Below are positions 1 through 8,670 of a DNA stretch of 64,000 nt, piece by piece (within the stretch, counting starts at the first letter, position 1; the number at the start of each line of letters is the position of its first letter). A program made the translations under genes and the position numbers. The notes below the pieces were generated by a model that did not search any database, was not told the DNA's origin, and was given only the letters and a program-made list of their open reading frames with translations. Source of the stretch: Flavivirga eckloniae (lineage in GTDB: Bacteria; Bacteroidota; Bacteroidia; Flavobacteriales; Flavobacteriaceae); assembly GCF_002886045.1 (NCBI RefSeq), contig NZ_CP025791.1:1758001-1822000 (forward strand), written 5' to 3'.

Positions 1-3000
1 AGCCCTATCCCACTTCCGTTACTAAAATTTTGACTTGTTTCTATTTGAAAAAAACGTTCAAAAATAAGATTAGTATGTTTGGGTTCCATGCCGTATCCAT
101 TATCCTTTATTGAAAGGCAAACACGATCAATGTCATCATTTTTTGGTGAAATCTGAGAAATTGTAAAAGAGATTTCACCTCCATCTGGCGTGAATTTAAA
201 AGCATTTGATAAAAGGTTATAGAGTACAATTTCCATCTTATCTCTATCAAAATATACATGATCCAACTCTGTTTTATTACTAAAGTTATAAGTAATACCT
301 CTAGATTCTGCTAATTGACGAAAGGAAATAAAGGTCTCATTACAAAACTTTACAATGTCCCCTTTCGCAGCTCTTAGTTTTAACTGCCCTATTTCATCCT
401 TTCGGAAATCCATAATATTATTAACATGGCGCAATAATTTTTGAGCATTGGAACGTACTAGTGAAATTTCTTCTTTAATCCCTTCAATTAAATCTCCTTT
501 TTTTTGCAAAATATTATCTAAAGGCCCCAATATTAAGGTTAATGGAGTTCTAAGCTCATGAGAGATATTTGTAAAAAACCTAAGTTTTAATTCGTATATT
601 TCTTCGTCTTTTTCTCTTTCCTTTATTTCATTTTGCAATGCATTTCTATCATTAATTCTAAGACGCGCATATCTCCATAAAAGATACCCGATAAAAACAC
701 AAAGAATAAAGTACAATAAAAAAGCCCACCAGGTACTCCATGGCGGTGGCAATATTTTAATCTTGATAGAAGTTCCTGCCTCGTTCCACGTGTGACTATT
801 ATTTGACGCTTTTACCTTAAATACATAATCTCCAGATTCAATATTTGTAAAGGTGACTTGGCGCCTATTACCAATATGTAACCAATCGTCATTAAACCCT
901 TCAAGCATATAAGCATATTCATTTTTTTCTGGTTGAGAATAATTAAAACCTATAAACTCAAAGCTGAATAATGACTGATCATAACTTAAGATTATTTCCT
1001 GTGTTTGCGACAAAGGTTTGGTAAGAGGTGCATTTTCATCTCCTATTTTCACCGTCTTTTCGTCGATTTTAAATTCGGTAAGTATTACAGGTGGCGGGTT
1101 ATTATTTTTCTTTATTTCTTGAGGGTTAAATATATTAAACCCGTTAACCCCTCCAAAGATAAGCTCCCCATCACTGCTTATGGCATAGGCATCATAATTA
1201 AATTCATTACTTTGAAGTCCATCATGGATATCATAATTATCAAACGTTTTAAGATCCATATTAAATTTTGATAAACCGCCATGTGTACTTAACCATAAAT
1301 TCCCATAATTATCGGGAAGAATGCCATAAACCACATCACTAGGTAGCCCCTCATTTTTTCTATATTTAATAATGGTTGAGAGATCATTTTCTACATATAC
1401 TAACCCCTCTCCTTCTGTACCCAACCAATAATTACTTTTATTATCTTGATAAATACAAAGCACATTTTCATTTATAGACGCATTAATTTTATTAAAATGG
1501 TCATATAAAATCTCTCTTTTTTCAATATCAACAAGCCCTAGCCCATTAGACGATCCTACTAAAATTTCTTTTTTATAATTCTCAAAAATGGTAGTGATCC
1601 AAACATAACCTTCTTTCTTTTCAGGAAATCTAACAAACTGTTTTAATTTTGGATCAAACATATTGATACCTGTATAGGTACCCATCCAAATGTTTTGGTT
1701 ACTATCTTCTAAAAGTGTAAATACATAATTGGAACCAATACTTAAACTATCAGAAACATTATTTTTATAATGTTCGAATTTGGCAGGGCTTTTGTTTGGA
1801 TTAAAATAGTTTACACCACCTCCAAAAGTCGCTATCCATAAGTTCCCTTCATCGTCTTGAATAACATCATGAACATTATCCTCACTTAAACTGTTCTTAT
1901 TATTTTCATCATGTTTAAAGTTTATAAATGTTCCTTCAGATCTATTAAAATAATCCAATCCACCACCTTCGGTACCAATCCATAAATTTTTATTATGGTC
2001 TTCTACAAAAGCACTTACTACTGGATAACTAAGCCCAGAAGGTTCGCTATAATGATTAAAGGAATCAAAACTTTTATCTAAATAATTTACACCACCAGCC
2101 CATGTTCCAATCCATAAATTCCCAATACGATCTTCAAAAATGGCATGGATTGAATTTTTACTAATACTATAGGGATCATATTTATCATGTCTAATATGAT
2201 GTGTGGTTTTTTTATCTATATTATCTATATAAAGTCCTGTATAGGATCCTATTAATAAATTCCCTTCTTCATCTTCCCAAAGTGCTCTTATAGATACATT
2301 TTCTAATATATTATTGAACCCAAAATAGCTTACAAATTTATCCTCAGCATCGTTATAATGCCATAACCCTTCCGTATCTCCTACCCAAATACGCCCCTTG
2401 GAATCTTCTTTTATAGCACCTGATATATTTACTACGTTATTGTTACCTAAAGGATAATATTTAAATGAATTTTCTTTAGTATTATACTTTTCAACACCTT
2501 GATCGGTTATCATCCACAAAATACCCTTAGAATCTGCATAGATCTCTTTTATAAAATTACCCCTTAAACTATTCTCTATCCGATCATTATGAACATATCT
2601 TTTAAAATTCTTTAGCTCTCTATTATACTTATGAAGTCCATTATCTGTTCCTATCCAAAGTACATGGTCTTTATCTTCGCAAATAGATAATACCACATTA
2701 CCTGCTAAACTTGAGAAATCACTATCATCACTGTAATATTTTTCAAAACCAACCCCCTCAATGTACCTATTGAGTCCTTTTTTGGTACCTATCCATAATT
2801 CCCCCTTACTATCTGTGAAAACTGACTGTATTTGATTATGACTTAGACTCATATCATCTTCTGAGTCATGAAAGAAATTGGTGAAGTCAAAACCATCAAA
2901 ACGACTTATACCATTCCTGGTACCAAACCACATGAACCCTTTAGAATCTTGAGTAATACAAGGAATTGAAATACTGGGAAGACCATCAAAAATCGTGTAA

Positions 3001-3104
3001 TTTTTAAATTTCAAATCTCCGTCAATGGAAAAATTATCTTGACAATTTCCTCTTTGAGATAAAAATATAATAAAAAACAGTAAAAATAATTTTAAAGGTT
3101 TCAA
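1..3104 (-). CDS. Propeller-type hybrid two-component sensor kinase, 3' end cut by window edge
   Basis: The reading frame is open for 1034 codons from a TTG start to the window edge; an in-frame TAA lies just upstream and no ATG is available. The order is a signal peptide (about 1-22), a two-component-regulator propeller with many WIGT-type repeats (about 30-690), a Y_Y_Y-like domain, one membrane segment (about 785-810), and a histidine kinase with the H-box SHELRTPLT (phospho-His 849), an N-box near 963 and G-boxes DNGYGM and GSGIGL at the very edge. In Bacteroidota such proteins bind oligosaccharides in the periplasm and usually carry a receiver and an AraC HTH after the kinase; that part would lie outside the window, so the hybrid nature is inferred. 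It diverges from the lyase genes and is the likely regulator of the locus. Confidence 0.93.
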   Translation of the reverse strand, partial: MKPLKLFLLFFIIFLSQRGNCQDNFSIDGDLKFKNYTIFDGLPSISIPCITQDSKGFMWFGTRNGISRFDGFDFTNFFHDSEDDMSLSHNQIQSVFTDSKGELWIGTKKGLNRYIEGVGFEKYYSDDSDFSSLAGNVVLSICEDKDHVLWIGTDNGLHKYNRELKNFKRYVHNDRIENSLRGNFIKEIYADSKGILWMITDQGVEKYNTKENSFKYYPLGNNNVVNISGAIKEDSKGRIWVGDTEGLWHYNDAEDKFVSYFGFNNILENVSIRALWEDEEGNLLIGSYTGLYIDNIDKKTTHHIRHDKYDPYSISKNSIHAIFEDRIGNLWIGTWAGGVNYLDKSFDSFNHYSEPSGLSYPVVSAFVEDHNKNLWIGTEGGGLDYFNRSEGTFINFKHDENNKNSLSEDNVHDVIQDDEGNLWIATFGGGVNYFNPNKSPAKFEHYKNNVSDSLSIGSNYVFTLLEDSNQNIWMGTYTGINMFDPKLKQFVRFPEKKEGYVWITTIFENYKKEILVGSSNGLGLVDIEKREILYDHFNKINASINENVLCIYQDNKSNYWLGTEGEGLVYVENDLSTIIKYRKNEGLPSDVVYGILPDNYGNLWLSTHGGLSKFNMDLKTFDNYDIHDGLQSNEFNYDAYAISSDGELIFGGVNGFNIFNPQEIKKNNNPPPVILTEFKIDEKTVKIGDENAPLTKPLSQTQEIILSYDQSLFSFEFIGFNYSQPEKNEYAYMLEGFNDDWLHIGNRRQVTFTNIESGDYVFKVKASNNSHTWNEAGTSIKIKILPPPWSTWWAFLLYFILCVFIGYLLWRYARLRINDRNALQNEIKEREKDEEIYELKLRFFTNISHELRTPLTLILGPLDNILQKKGDLIEGIKEEISLVRSNAQKLLRHVNNIMDFRKDEIGQLKLRAAKGDIVKFCNETFISFRQLAESRGITYNFSNKTELDHVYFDRDKMEIVLYNLLSNAFKFTPDGGEISFTISQISPKNDDIDRVCLSIKDNGYGMEPKHTNLIFERFFQIETSQNFSNGSGIG

Positions 3105-3857
3105 GCTATCTGTCTTTATATGTGGTTAGTATGATTCAAATTTACACAAAATTACTTTTTCAAGGTTTTAAGAAAATATATTTGAATTTTATAAAACATT
3201 AACTTTTAAATGAAAGCCTGTTTTATAAAAAGCCTTACGCGTTAATAACAAACAAATACTGGCCAATATAAATTTTATAATATTTTTGAGCGACACTTTT
3301 TAGCATTTCAAAATTCTTATATTAAAATCTATATTATCAAAATCTTAACTTCCAAGACCATAAGTATAATGTGTAGTCACAAGTTCTAATTAATTTACAT
3401 TACCAAGAAGGTCTTATGTTTCCTATTAGGGGGGTGAAATAACCAAATAAAACAATACAACCTTTTCCTTTTAAAGGTTTTCCTTTAGGTAAGCAAAACA
3501 GAAATATCGTAAGCGCTTCCTTTTTAATCTCTATTATTAAGCAGGTGGTTGTAGCGTGCATTCTTACCAAATGATTGTGGTTTATTAAATAGTTTGTTTT
3601 TAAAACATGCTGTAAACAAAATTTTAAAGCATAAGGCTTCAACAAACGATAAACGACCTTCTGTTATTTACATTAAAACCCAAATTAAGCTTCAAACATA
3701 AAGCACATAACTCCTTACGAACGAATCATTTGCCCCTAAAAAAACAAAGGGCTTCTCTTACATTTATAAAAAACATTAAGCCTCAAAAAACAAATTACTT
3801 TCGGCAAAATGTTTTGTAATTTTTTAATTAAACTAAACAAACAAAACATCTTCAATT
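3105..3857. other. Divergent intergenic region between sensor kinase and first lyase
   Basis: This 753-base AT-rich gap has no convincing gene. An 81-codon minus-strand ORF inside it (3400-3645) has no recognisable family and no clear ribosome site. The supportable content is the conserved promoter-proximal element near 3711-3766 that drives the lyase. The rest presumably holds the sensor promoter, which I could not place. Confidence 0.5.
3711..3766 (+). promoter_or_regulatory. Putative locus operator and -7 box, copy 1
   Basis: The core GAATCATTTGCCCCTAA is followed 36 bases after its first base by TACATTTA, a variant of TAnnTTTG. A weaker half-site lies about 21 bases upstream of the CCCCTAA half-site. 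The same layout and the identical 36-base spacing recur before the genes at 5730 and 7418. An AraC-type output domain of the neighbouring sensor is the likely binder; that assignment is inference. Confidence 0.55.
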
Positions 3858-5444
3858 ATGAAAAAAACAAAATTACTTTTCTCATTCCTGATACTATTAT
3901 TAGTATCAACGTCTTTATCTGCACAAGTTTATATCGATGGCGAAAACGCTTCAATACGCCAGTCAGATGGGTATATTACCGACAATGGCCGTACTTTAAG
4001 ATGGCAAAATCAAGGTAATGGACAGGTTACTCCATGGATAACAGGCTATAATAGAGCAGGCTCTAAAGGTATAGGTATGCTAATTAATGGTACCTCGGGA
4101 ACAGGACCTCAACGTTCAGAATACTGTTTAAACGCTTGTTACCAAAGTGAACCTGCTATAAATAACGGTGAGACTTGGTATACTGGTTTTAGTTTTCAGT
4201 TAGATTCTAATACATGGGCCAATCCAACTTCATGGTTTGTACTTCAACAAACTCAACAAAGTAAATCAGCCGGCCAAGGAAACAACAACCCGTTTGTATC
4301 TTTTGATATCAAAAGCGGCAATAAACTGGATCTTAGAGCTGGTTCAGGGATAGATGGAGCCACTGGTTTAAGTTTTAAACACAAAGAAATCATCACAGTT
4401 CAAAAAGGTGTTTGGTATGATGTCGTAATAGGTTTTAAATTTAGTCCAAATAGCACCAATGGATGGATGGCTTGTTGGATAAAGACTAAAAATCAAAGTA
4501 ACTATACCAGATATGGTATGGATAACATTAAGGTAGGTTATACTAATGCCCCTCAACGAATACAACAAAACAAGATTGGAATGTACAGAAACTCGGTACC
4601 TGGAGCGAACAAATTGTATTTGGATGAGATAAGATTTTCAAAAACTTTAAGTGGTGCTAAAATCCCAGGCAGTAGTGGTGCAAGTAACACAGGCGGCAGT
4701 CAAACTGTAACTAATGGTATTTACTATATTCAAGACCCTGCTGGAAATATACGAATTAACAGCCCTAGTGGTAGAATTATTGACAAAGCAAAATCAAATA
4801 CCAAAAGTGCTAAGTGGCAAATTACTAAAGTTGGAAGTTATTATACAATTAAAAACCTGAGAAATGGTGAGTATTTAGAAGTGCCATATGCTGCGTGCAA
4901 CATAAATCAAAAACCACAGAACAAGAATGTTAATTTAGGGACTTGGACTTCATCAGGTAGCAATCATCAACGCTGGAATATTACAAAAAGTGGTTCTGAT
5001 TATTTCTTTAAACCCTTACACTGTAATAAAGTAATAGATAGGAATGGCAATGGGAATAATCCTATGCACTTATGGGTATCTCAATCAGGTAACAGCAACC
5101 AAAATTGGAGACTGATAGCCACTAATAGCTCAAAAAGTTTAAATGATAAGACTGAAATTGCTGACCCATCAATATCTACCGAGCCGGAGCCTGAGTCAAT
5201 TGATCAGGAAAAATTCATGATTTTCCCTAACCCTGTTAATGATGCGATTACGATTAGAATAAATTCAAACCCTAATACGAATGCCAAAATTTATTTATAC
5301 AATAATATTGGTAGCCTTATTAAAACAGAACCTCTTGAAAGCGATGATCAATCACTTAAGCTTAATGGATTATCTTCAGGAATTTATATTTTAGAAGTTG
5401 TGAATGGAAGTAATACTTATAGGCAAAAAATAATTAAAAAATAA
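3858..5444 (+). CDS. Secreted polysaccharide lyase with ricin-type CBM and T9SS tail
   Basis: A 528-residue protein with a signal peptide cleaved near residue 22 (LSAQ). Residues about 23-265 resemble the heparinase-I-like jelly-roll polysaccharide lyases (PF14099 type), with RSEYC and a GVWYDVV...W.KTK core. After a Ser/Gly linker, residues about 285-425 form a ricin/CBM13-like trefoil with repeated KWQI, RWNI and NWRL motifs. The last 75 residues are a Por-secretion tail (FPNPVNDAITIRI ... IYILEV). It should be exported by the type IX system and cut a uronic-acid-containing glycan at the cell surface or outside. The exact CAZy family and substrate cannot be fixed by eye. It is paralogous to the next gene. 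Confidence 0.85.
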   Translation: MKKTKLLFSFLILLLVSTSLSAQVYIDGENASIRQSDGYITDNGRTLRWQNQGNGQVTPWITGYNRAGSKGIGMLINGTSGTGPQRSEYCLNACYQSEPAINNGETWYTGFSFQLDSNTWANPTSWFVLQQTQQSKSAGQGNNNPFVSFDIKSGNKLDLRAGSGIDGATGLSFKHKEIITVQKGVWYDVVIGFKFSPNSTNGWMACWIKTKNQSNYTRYGMDNIKVGYTNAPQRIQQNKIGMYRNSVPGANKLYLDEIRFSKTLSGAKIPGSSGASNTGGSQTVTNGIYYIQDPAGNIRINSPSGRIIDKAKSNTKSAKWQITKVGSYYTIKNLRNGEYLEVPYAACNINQKPQNKNVNLGTWTSSGSNHQRWNITKSGSDYFFKPLHCNKVIDRNGNGNNPMHLWVSQSGNSNQNWRLIATNSSKSLNDKTEIADPSISTEPEPESIDQEKFMIFPNPVNDAITIRINSNPNTNAKIYLYNNIGSLIKTEPLESDDQSLKLNGLSSGIYILEVVNGSNTYRQKIIKK

Positions 5445-5463
5445 GTATTTTAAACTTTACACG

Positions 5464-5500
5464 AAGAGGTTGTAACTAAATGTTATAACCTCTTTTTTTG
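5464..5500 (+). terminator. Rho-independent terminator after first lyase
   Basis: A 13-base stem (AAGAGGTTGTAAC with GTTATAACCTCTT, one G-U pair), a 5-base loop and a following T-run lie 20 bases after the stop codon. It ends the first lyase transcript and fits the separate promoter element before the second lyase. Confidence 0.85.
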
Positions 5501-5620
5501 TCTCTATAATAAATTTATTATCTATTTTATAATGTGATTAAATCTTAATGTAAGAGCTATTTACTCTTAAACTAATAGGCTTTTAAAAACCAAAAATAAA
5601 TTCTAATGCTTAACACATAT

Positions 5621-5675
5621 CCCCTATAATAAAATCATTTCTCCCTAATAAAAAAGGGGTTTTATCCTAAATTTG
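5621..5675 (+). promoter_or_regulatory. Putative locus operator and -7 box, copy 2
   Basis: Half-sites CCCCTATAAT (5621) and TCCCTAATAA (5642) are direct repeats spaced 21 bases apart, followed by TAAATTTG at 5668-5675, a perfect TAnnTTTG box. The distance from AAATCATT to the -7 box is 36 bases, as in copies 1 and 3. No TTTG is seen at -33, as expected for an activator-dependent promoter. Confidence 0.65.
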
Positions 5676-5729
5676 ATTAAAAATTAATCATTTACCAATC
5701 CTAATGCGGTTTTATAAAACCTCACTATT

Positions 5730-6947
5730 ATGAAAAAAACAAGACTATTTTTCTCTCTACTGATACTATTATTGGTGTCGACTTCTTTGTCGTCACAAGT
5801 TTTTATTGATGGCGAAGATGCATCTGTACGTCCTTCAGATGGATATATCACAGACAATGGTCGAACATTAAGGTGGCAAAATCAAGGCGATGGACAAAAC
5901 TTACCAAAAATAGAATCAAGTAAAAAAAGAGCTGGTTCTCATAGTGTAGCTTTCCAAATTGACGGTGCAAGCTCTGGTAGTACAAGTCAACGATCTGAAT
6001 ATTGTTTGAATGCTTGTTGGTCAACATCTGAGCCAGCAGTAAAAAGTGGTGACACTTGGTATACTGGTTTTAGCTTTCAATTAGATAATGATATATGGGA
6101 TAGCCCTACTTCATGGTTTTCAATTCAGCAAACGCAACAAAAAAAATCTACAGGTCAAGTAAACAATAACCCTTTTGTGTCTTTGGAGATAAAAAGTGGC
6201 AATGTACTTGACATTAGAGCAGGCTCTGGAAAAAACGGTGACAGCGGTCTAAAATTTACACATAAAGAACTCATTACACTAACAAAAGGAATTTGGTATG
6301 ACGCTATAATTGGCTGGAAATACAGTCCGAATACTACAGATGGATGGCTATCTCTCTGGATAAAAACAAAAGATCAAACTAACTATGTAAGATACAGTAT
6401 AGAAAACATTAAACTTGGTTACTCTGAAGCGCCTCAGCAAGTTAGTCAAAACAAAATTGGAATGTACAGGGGAAGAGTAACTGGTAATAATAAAATGTAT
6501 TTTGACGAAATTAGATTTGCTACCAATTTAGAGGATGCTAAAATAATCGACTTTCCTGACACCGATAAAGATGGCGTATTTGATATTAACGACACTTGCC
6601 CTAATACGCCTTCAGGAGCAGTAGTCGATGTTAAGGGATGCGAAGTGTTCTCATTGCCTAGTAACAACTTTAAGGTATTACATATTAGTGAGTCATGCCA
6701 CTCTAGTAATAATGGATCAATATCTATTGAAGCTATTCAAAATTTAAACTATACAGCTACATTATCTGGAGGAACTACAGCGTCTAAAAACTTTACCAAT
6801 AACGTATCTTTTGAAAATCTTGAGGCTGGCTCCTATAAAGTTTGTATCACAGTTGAAGGAGAAAACGATTATGAAGTTTGTTTTAACGCAACTATCACAG
6901 AACCTGAAGATATCACAGTAACTTCAAAAGGAGATCAAGGTAAATAA
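5730..6947 (+). CDS. Secreted polysaccharide lyase paralog, C-terminally shortened
   Basis: A 405-residue paralog of the previous lyase; signal peptide and catalytic domain (about 1-270) match it closely, including SDGYITDNGRTLRWQNQG. The trefoil is replaced by a thrombospondin-type-3/OmpA-like calcium repeat (DTDKDGVFDINDTCPNTPSG, about 278-297) and a flavobacterial module with the CHSSNNGSI motif. The protein stops at TEPEDITVTSKGDQGK. In related flavobacterial proteins this module usually runs on to a Por-secretion tail, so the tail seems lost. It may remain periplasmic or leave by another route. It has its own conserved upstream element, so it is probably transcribed separately. Confidence 0.82.
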   Translation: MKKTRLFFSLLILLLVSTSLSSQVFIDGEDASVRPSDGYITDNGRTLRWQNQGDGQNLPKIESSKKRAGSHSVAFQIDGASSGSTSQRSEYCLNACWSTSEPAVKSGDTWYTGFSFQLDNDIWDSPTSWFSIQQTQQKKSTGQVNNNPFVSLEIKSGNVLDIRAGSGKNGDSGLKFTHKELITLTKGIWYDAIIGWKYSPNTTDGWLSLWIKTKDQTNYVRYSIENIKLGYSEAPQQVSQNKIGMYRGRVTGNNKMYFDEIRFATNLEDAKIIDFPDTDKDGVFDINDTCPNTPSGAVVDVKGCEVFSLPSNNFKVLHISESCHSSNNGSISIEAIQNLNYTATLSGGTTASKNFTNNVSFENLEAGSYKVCITVEGENDYEVCFNATITEPEDITVTSKGDQGK

Positions 6948-7417
6948 TAATAAATCTTAAAAAAGAGGCTCTTTACTAAAGGAAAGACGATTCTTTTAAT
7001 ATAATTTAAAGTATTCAATTTCACTATAAAATACTGATTATTAGTATTATAAATATTTTATATTAGAAACGCCCTCCTTAATCCTCCCTCGAGGGAACTT
7101 TAGGGGTATCTTCAATGTAACTAATTAAAAATCAATAACCATTAAATCAAACTCATATTAATTTGTTATTAAGCAACTACATAACTATAAAACAACTTAA
7201 TTTTAATTCTCATATCTAAAGCCCCTATAATAGAATCATTTACCCCTAATAAAAAAGAGGTTTTACTTCAAATTTGGTTGAAAATTAATCGCACTAACCA
7301 TAAAACACCAAAGCTTACAAACACATTTTGTTAAAAGCACTTTATTTTATGGCTAAGTGATTCCTAATTAGATTTTACAAACCAAAACTTTAATTAACTC
7401 TATAATAGCTCTAAAAT
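6948..7417. other. Intergenic region with third operator copy
   Basis: This 470-base gap has no gene. It contains a short palindrome CCCTCGAGGG near 7086-7097 of the sort found in flavobacterial intergenic repeats, and the third copy of the operator/-7 element at 7222-7276. There is no strong hairpin with a T-run after the lyase stop. Confidence 0.5.
7222..7276 (+). promoter_or_regulatory. Putative locus operator and -7 box, copy 3
   Basis: Half-sites CCCCTATAAT (7222) and CCCCTAATAA (7243) are 21 bases apart. CAAATTTG at 7269-7276 is one mismatch from TAnnTTTG and lies 36 bases after the start of GAATCATT, exactly as in the other two copies. The leader to the next ATG is about 140 bases. 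Confidence 0.62.
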
Positions 7418-8641
7418 ATGAATAGAAGGAAATTTATACAAAATTCAGCTTTAGCGACAGTTGGGGCTTCGCTAATAAGTAATCATGCAAACGCGAATAT
7501 GTCGCCCAGCATAACTGAAAAAAAGGATCTGGATAAAATTAAATCAAGCGATGCCTTTAAGTATTACAAAGACAGAGCAGCTGGCTGTTATTTTGGTGCA
7601 GCAATTGCTGATGCTATGGGAGGCCCTCCTGAATTTATCCATTACAAACGACGCGAGCGCGACTTTGGTTGGGTCAAAGGGTTTCTAGAATACAAAACAC
7701 CACCCGGACATGGCACTATTGGTCCTGGCTATGCTTTACATACACGCGCCGGTTCTATTACAGATGACACTTTTATTCGAGCTGATTGCACCCGTTTTTA
7801 CTTGAATGTGAAGCCACCCTATACGGCACATAAAATGGCTCACTATTTCCTTAAGAACGCTGATTTTTCTAATTGGTGGACGGTAGCAGTAAAAGCATTA
7901 CGTCGTGTAGAGAGCGGTGAAGTTTCAGCCGAAGACGCTGGCTTTAAACATCAACAAGGCGGCGGTGGTGCTTGGTGGCAACCAGTGTCTATTCTTAATG
8001 CGGGCGATCCTTTGGCAGCATCCAACGAGGTTTCCAATCTATGCCGTATATGGAAGGCTCCGTTAGAACGAGATATCCTCTCTTCTGTAGTGGCAGGACA
8101 AGCTGCTGCTTATAAAAAGGGTTCTACAGTAGATTCTGTTATTAATGCTGTATTGGATGATTCTGGCCCCTTAGCTAAAAAATTATTTGAACGCGCTTTA
8201 GACATTGCTAAAAAAGCGAATTCACCTCAGGAATTATATAAAAATCTATATGCCAAAGCTATGGTGGATGAAGTTTCGACTGAGATTGATGGTCCTATGC
8301 CCAAACCGATGAAAGATGTATATGTAGAAGGTGGTTATGGAGGTGTAAAATTTGCTGAACAACAACCATGGGCTTTGGCTTATTTCCTTTATGGCAATGG
8401 CGATCCAGAAAAAACAGTTCTCACTGCAATTAATGGTGGGCGTGACTCTGATAGTATTGCTTCAAACGCGGCCAGTTGGTTGGGTGCTCTTTATGGTGAG
8501 TCTATTTGGCCAAAAGAATGGGTTGACACTGTACAAGAAGCAAACCTGATTGAAATGGATATCCGTGGCTTGCTGGATCAACTCGTAGATCTTGGGGTAC
8601 GTAATGGTACAGTTGCAATAATTAATAACTACGACATTTAG
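7418..8641 (+). CDS. Tat-exported ADP-ribosylglycohydrolase-fold protein
   Basis: A 407-residue protein that begins with a twin-arginine signal (RRKFIQ, then a hydrophobic stretch to about residue 26). Residues about 50-395 have the ADP-ribosylglycohydrolase (ARH/DraG) fold signature: GCYFGAAIADAMGG at 56-69, the metal-binding TDDT at 115-118 and GRDSDS ending at 346, so both metal sites look intact. Classical members remove ADP-ribose, but this one is exported and sits in a glycan locus. It is more likely a hydrolase of a glycosidic or related bond in the locus substrate; that is inference. It heads a probable operon: the next gene starts 29 bases after its stop. Confidence 0.85.
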   Translation: MNRRKFIQNSALATVGASLISNHANANMSPSITEKKDLDKIKSSDAFKYYKDRAAGCYFGAAIADAMGGPPEFIHYKRRERDFGWVKGFLEYKTPPGHGTIGPGYALHTRAGSITDDTFIRADCTRFYLNVKPPYTAHKMAHYFLKNADFSNWWTVAVKALRRVESGEVSAEDAGFKHQQGGGGAWWQPVSILNAGDPLAASNEVSNLCRIWKAPLERDILSSVVAGQAAAYKKGSTVDSVINAVLDDSGPLAKKLFERALDIAKKANSPQELYKNLYAKAMVDEVSTEIDGPMPKPMKDVYVEGGYGGVKFAEQQPWALAYFLYGNGDPEKTVLTAINGGRDSDSIASNAASWLGALYGESIWPKEWVDTVQEANLIEMDIRGLLDQLVDLGVRNGTVAIINNYDI

Positions 8642-8670
8642 TATATTAAAAAGACAAACAATTTTAACAA

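Noticed and set aside
3400-3645. 81-codon minus-strand ORF upstream of the first lyase
   Set aside because: No family, odd Cys/His-rich composition, no ribosome site and overlap with regulatory DNA.
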